From Actinomycetes bacterium (GTDB taxonomy: Bacteria; Actinomycetota; Acidimicrobiia; Acidimicrobiales; RAAP-2): 44,990 bases of DNA. The stretch covers positions 1 to 44,990 of the forward strand of contig JAJYVT010000023.1 in assembly GCA_021791845.1 (NCBI GenBank). Direction: 5' to 3'. Positions 41,721 through 44,990 of the stretch are shown piece by piece. Each line of letters begins with the position of its first letter. The first letter of the stretch is position 1. The notes under the pieces are model-generated. The model did no database searches and was not told where the DNA came from. It saw nothing but the letters and a program-made list of their open reading frames with translations. The translations under genes were made by a program, and so were the position numbers.

Positions 41721-43536
41721 CGGGCCTCCCTCCTCCCGCTCCGAGCGCCTCGCCACCGGCACCGGCGTCGGCACCGATGCCGTCGTCGTCACCGGTGCCG
41801 TCTCCGGCACTGTCGTCACCGGTGCCGTCTTCCGCACCGCCAACGGAGGGGAGCTCGCGCCCGGGCAGCCCGACCACCCGGTCGATGCGCCCGACGAGCT
41901 CGGGCCGGTGCGCCGCCACCAGCACCGTACGGCCGTCGAACCACCCGTCGAGCGCTTGGCGCAGACCGTGCTCGCTGAACCGGTCCAGGTGGGCGACCGG
42001 CTCGTCCAGCAGCACGACCGGTGCGTCGCGCAGGACGGCTCGTGCGATCGCCACCCGCTGCCGCTCGCCGGCGCTCAACGTGAGACCCCCTTCGCCCACC
42101 GGCGTGTCGAGCCGCCGGGGGAGGCCCCGCAGCAGGGGAGCGAGACCGGCCGCCTCGGCCACCGCCTCCAGGCGGAGGTCTGACGCCTCGGGGTCGCCGA
42201 GGCGGAGATTGTCGGCCAGCGTGCCGTGCACGAGCTGAGGACGCTGCGGCACCCACGAGACGAGGCGGCGCCACGCCGCCGCGTCGACACCCGAGAGGTC
42301 CAGGCCGCCGACGCGGACCCGGCCGGCCTCCGGGCGCACGAAGCCGAGGAGCAGGGCCACGGCGGTCGACTTGCCCGAGCCGGACGGGCCGACGAGCGCC
42401 ACGTGCTCACCGGACCCGACCGTGAGGTCGAGGCCGTCGAGCGCCGGCGCGGTACGCCCGGGGAACGTGACGCGCACCGCCTCCATCCCCAGCACCTCCC
42501 CGTGGAGGTGGACGGCGCTCGGGCCCCGCTCGCCCGGTCCCTGTTCGGGCACGTCGAGGTCCAGCACCGTGAGGATGCGCTCGGCCGCGGCCTGCCCCTC
42601 CTCGCTGGCGTGGAACTCCGCCCCGGCCCGCCGGAGCGGGAGGAACACCTCGGGAGACACGAGCAGGACCGCCAGGGCCGTGGAGAGGGAGACGGTGCCG
42701 CCGAGCAGGCGCAGCCCGAGCACCATGGCCACCAGCCCGGTCCCGATGCCGGCCACGAACTCGAGGGCGAGCGCGGAGAGGAAGGCCACTCGGAGCGTGC
42801 CCATGGTCGCCTGACGGAGGCCCTCGGTGGCGCCCGCGACCTCGCGCCGCCCCTGCTCCTCACGGCCGAAGGCCCGGAGGGTGGGGAGCCCTTGCAGCAG
42901 CTCGAGGAACCGCGCCGAGAGTGACGAGAGCCGACGCCACTGCCGACGGGTTCGCTCGGCCGACGCCCGGCCGAAGCGGACCATGGCCACCGGGACGAGG
43001 GCGACCAGCCCGAGCAGGATGAGGAAGGACGGCCAGTCCTTCCAGCCCACCCAGGCCAGGATGCCGGCGGGGGCGAGCCCGGCCAGGACGGCCTGCGGCA
43101 GGTACCGGCCGAAGTAGGTGTCCAGCGCGGCGGTGCCGCGGGTGGCGGCGAGCGACAGCTCGCCGGCCCGCTCACCCGCCAGCCAGGCCGGTCCGAGGCC
43201 CAGCGCGTGGCGCAAGAGCTGGCGCCGGAGGGTGGAGGTGACCGCGGCGCTGGTGCGCTGGGCGGCAGCCTCGCCCGCCCAGACGCACAGGCCTCTCGCC
43301 ACGAAGGCCGCGGCCAGGCCGATCAGCTGAGGCGTGAGGGACGCCAGCGTGGCGTGGCGGAGCATGGCGGCGGCCACCACGGTCCCGAGCAGCACCGCCT
43401 GGGCCACGACGCAGACCGTTGCGGCGAGGCCGACCGCGACGGCGGTGACGAGATAGCGGCGGGTCGCCGTGACCCGGGCGGCCAGACGGCGGTCGATCAG
43501 GCCCCCGCGTCGCCGCTCGGCGGCAAGGGTTGACAT
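41704..43536 (-). CDS. cydD: Thiol reductant ABC exporter subunit CydD
   Basis: A 610-residue ABC half-transporter: six spans (for example YLVTAVAVGLAATVCVVAQA), the CydD-typical GERAGELSLAATRGTAALDT and YFGRYLPQAVLAGLAP, then the ATPase with LVGPSGSGKSTAVALLLG, LSAGERQRVAIARAVLRDAP and VVLLDEPVAHLD. The tail is an Asp/Gly/Ala repeat (GDDSAGDGTGDDDGIG) overlapping the start of cydC. It forms the heterodimeric thiol exporter with CydC. TAGGTT 9 bases before ATG 43536 and a palindrome over the start suggest a regulated leaderless promoter. Confidence 0.9.
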   Translation of the reverse strand: MSTLAAERRRGGLIDRRLAARVTATRRYLVTAVAVGLAATVCVVAQAVLLGTVVAAAMLRHATLASLTPQLIGLAAAFVARGLCVWAGEAAAQRTSAAVTSTLRRQLLRHALGLGPAWLAGERAGELSLAATRGTAALDTYFGRYLPQAVLAGLAPAGILAWVGWKDWPSFLILLGLVALVPVAMVRFGRASAERTRRQWRRLSSLSARFLELLQGLPTLRAFGREEQGRREVAGATEGLRQATMGTLRVAFLSALALEFVAGIGTGLVAMVLGLRLLGGTVSLSTALAVLLVSPEVFLPLRRAGAEFHASEEGQAAAERILTVLDLDVPEQGPGERGPSAVHLHGEVLGMEAVRVTFPGRTAPALDGLDLTVGSGEHVALVGPSGSGKSTAVALLLGFVRPEAGRVRVGGLDLSGVDAAAWRRLVSWVPQRPQLVHGTLADNLRLGDPEASDLRLEAVAEAAGLAPLLRGLPRRLDTPVGEGGLTLSAGERQRVAIARAVLRDAPVVLLDEPVAHLDRFSEHGLRQALDGWFDGRTVLVAAHRPELVGRIDRVVGLPGRELPSVGGAEDGTGDDSAGDGTGDDDGIGADAGAGGEALGAGGGRPGGAVV

Positions 43537-43551
43537 CTCGGAGTCAACCTA
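43528..43551 (-). promoter_or_regulatory. cydD promoter with inverted repeat GGTTGAC-N8-GTCAACC
   Basis: Perfect 7-bp arms (43528-43534, 43543-43549) enclose the cydD ATG. The minus-strand -10 TAGGTT (43546-43551) overlaps one arm. A repressor here would block both polymerase and the start codon. Confidence 0.55.
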
Positions 43552-43664
43552 ATGGACCGCGGCCTCCGAATCGAAGCGCCTCGGCACCCCGGGCGGCCGA
43601 CCGAGCGCAATGGGCGTCGCATCGCTACGATGCGCCCGGGGACAAGGGGAACAGGGGGTTGGCC

Positions 43665-44303
43665 ATGGCTGACTTCTCACGACGTCCGGGCTCGCGGCAC
43701 GCGCCGGACGGCAGCTGGAGCCCCGCACCGCACCGCACCGCCGGGCCGGGCGGGCCACCGAGCGTCGGGCGCGGCACGGCGCCGGCGCCCTGGGGCGTGG
43801 AGCGCGAATACCGGGTGGGGCGGGCCCTTCGTGACGCGCTGCGCGACGGCGAGCTGATCTTCAGCGATCGACGCATCGACGGTGCCGCCCAGACGACGGA
43901 CCACGTGGTGGTCGCCACCTCGGGCGTTTGGGTGATCGACGCGAAGCGTTGGAAGGCGGTGTCCTTCCGAGCCACCGACGACCGCGGGTCGGTGGCGAGG
44001 CTCTACGCCGGAGACCACGACGTCACCGCGCTGGTGGACGGGCTGTGCGACTGCCTCTTCCGGGTGGCGGCGGTCGTGCGTGACCCCTCCGTCCCGCTCC
44101 GGCCGGCGATGGCGATCCTGACCGAGCAGTGCCGGTTCGCGGCAGGTCTTCGCTTCCGGCTCGGCAAGCCGATCTGGCACGGCGACGTGCTGATCGGCCC
44201 TCCCGGCGTCCTCGTGGAGCAGATCCGTCGGTCCGGTCCGCTCACCCGGGACCAGGTCCTGCACATCGGGCATCGGGTGGACGAGGCGCTGCCGCCGGGG
44301 TGA
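43665..44303 (+). CDS. NERD-domain protein
   Basis: A 212-residue protein. After a basic, Pro/Gly-rich N-terminus, residues about 45-190 form a NERD (nuclease-related) domain: REYRVGRALRDALRDGELIF, QTTDHVVVATSGVWVIDAKR with the D...D-x-K active-site pattern of PD-(D/E)XK nucleases, and a later GPPGVLVEQI segment. It may act on DNA or be a catalytically weak binding domain. ATG 43665 has a GGGGG ribosome-binding stretch 7 bases upstream. It lies between cydD (divergent) and RNase P RNA (convergent). Confidence 0.78.
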   Translation: MADFSRRPGSRHAPDGSWSPAPHRTAGPGGPPSVGRGTAPAPWGVEREYRVGRALRDALRDGELIFSDRRIDGAAQTTDHVVVATSGVWVIDAKRWKAVSFRATDDRGSVARLYAGDHDVTALVDGLCDCLFRVAAVVRDPSVPLRPAMAILTEQCRFAAGLRFRLGKPIWHGDVLIGPPGVLVEQIRRSGPLTRDQVLHIGHRVDEALPPG

Positions 44304-44340
44304 AACGCGCCACTGCGGGCGGTTCCCCGCCGCTCGGCGG

Positions 44341-44734
<394 letters not shown>

Positions 44735-44965
44735 GTGTGCCAGGTGCCGACCCCGCCGGTGCACGCCGGCACCCCGACGCTCGACTGTCCGGCGCTTCGA
44801 TGCCGCCCACGACGTCGCGTCAGCGCCGTCGCGCATGCGTCCGAGGACTCGAGCACCCCATCGCTAACGGGGCTCCGCCCCAGCCCGACGAGCTGTACGT
44901 AGCCCACGATCTGCGGGTGCCTTCGGGCGCGGGCTCCGGCCGAGCGCACTGCTTGGCCGGGTGGT

Positions 44966-44990
44966 TACCCTGCCGTCATGAACCGCCCGA
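44966..44990 (+). CDS. Start of a further + gene with leaderless promoter (partial)
   Basis: TACCCT (44966-44971) is followed after 6 bases by ATG 44978 (MNRP...), the same arrangement as the other leaderless starts. Only four codons are in the window. The 230 bases between here and rnpB hold a GGGGC-TCC-GCCCC hairpin near 44870 and nothing else I recognise. Confidence 0.45.

Overview
This window is about 45 kb of very GC-rich DNA (clearly above 70% G+C by eye). Many genes start with GTG, neighbouring genes often overlap by GTGA or ATGA, and a TAnnnT hexamer repeatedly sits 6-10 bases before a start codon, which looks like leaderless transcription. With the fused-type 2-oxoglutarate dehydrogenase tail, split CydD/CydC, BTAD/LysM regulator, CdsZ (DUF164) protein and class A RNase P RNA, this points to an actinomycetote. 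The many unfamiliar small genes make an Acidimicrobiia-like lineage my best guess, but that is inference. There are no rRNA genes, no CRISPR array, no complete insertion sequence and no prophage.

Layout. 1-4.6 kb (+): 3' end of 2-oxoglutarate dehydrogenase E1, an NYN-type nuclease with a long Lys/Ala tail, a FabZ-like dehydratase and exonuclease III. 4.6-6.5 kb (-): a two-gene ABC exporter. 6.7-7.8 kb (+): a 29-residue Cys-containing ORF overlapping a YihY/BrkB membrane protein. 7.8-12.6 kb (-): a tightly coupled operon of UvrD-like helicase, GlcD-like FAD oxidase and ThDP-dependent enzyme. 12.6-16.3 kb (+): alpha/beta hydrolase, a MurF-like ligase with a membrane domain in place of the usual N-terminus, and a D-Ala-D-Ala ligase. 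16.3-20.8 kb (-): a membrane-tethered LysM/winged-helix/BTAD regulator, a membrane-anchored Ser/Thr/Ala-rich protein and a protein with a sigma-region-4-like HTH. 20.9-24.6 kb: small unknown genes, a CHAP protein, a lipoprotein and an inositol-monophosphatase-family enzyme.

24.8-28.5 kb: tRNA-Val(UAC) followed by a less GC-rich block that looks acquired: a UDG-like protein, two coupled small genes, a Fic protein with a palindromic promoter region, and a recombinase-type HTH fragment beside a nested palindrome. 28.5-36.8 kb: Amidase_3 cell-wall hydrolase, MFS transporter, two small membrane proteins, an EEP-family phosphodiesterase, then a + strand run of aminotransferase, PhzF, NUDIX hydrolase, CdsZ-like zinc-ribbon protein and histidine phosphatase. 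36.8-44.3 kb: haloalkane-dehalogenase-like hydrolase, TetR regulator, aldo/keto reductase, CydC and CydD, and a NERD-domain protein. 44.3-45 kb: RNase P RNA on the minus strand and the first codons of a further + gene.

The parts most likely to hold undescribed biology are the membrane-domain MurF-like/Ddl pair, the LysM-BTAD-sigma-like cluster, the NYN/Lys-Ala/OB-like protein, the helicase-oxidase-ThDP operon, the 29-residue ORF in front of YihY, and several palindromes lying on predicted promoters (Fic, EEP, cydD, TetR/aldo-keto reductase).
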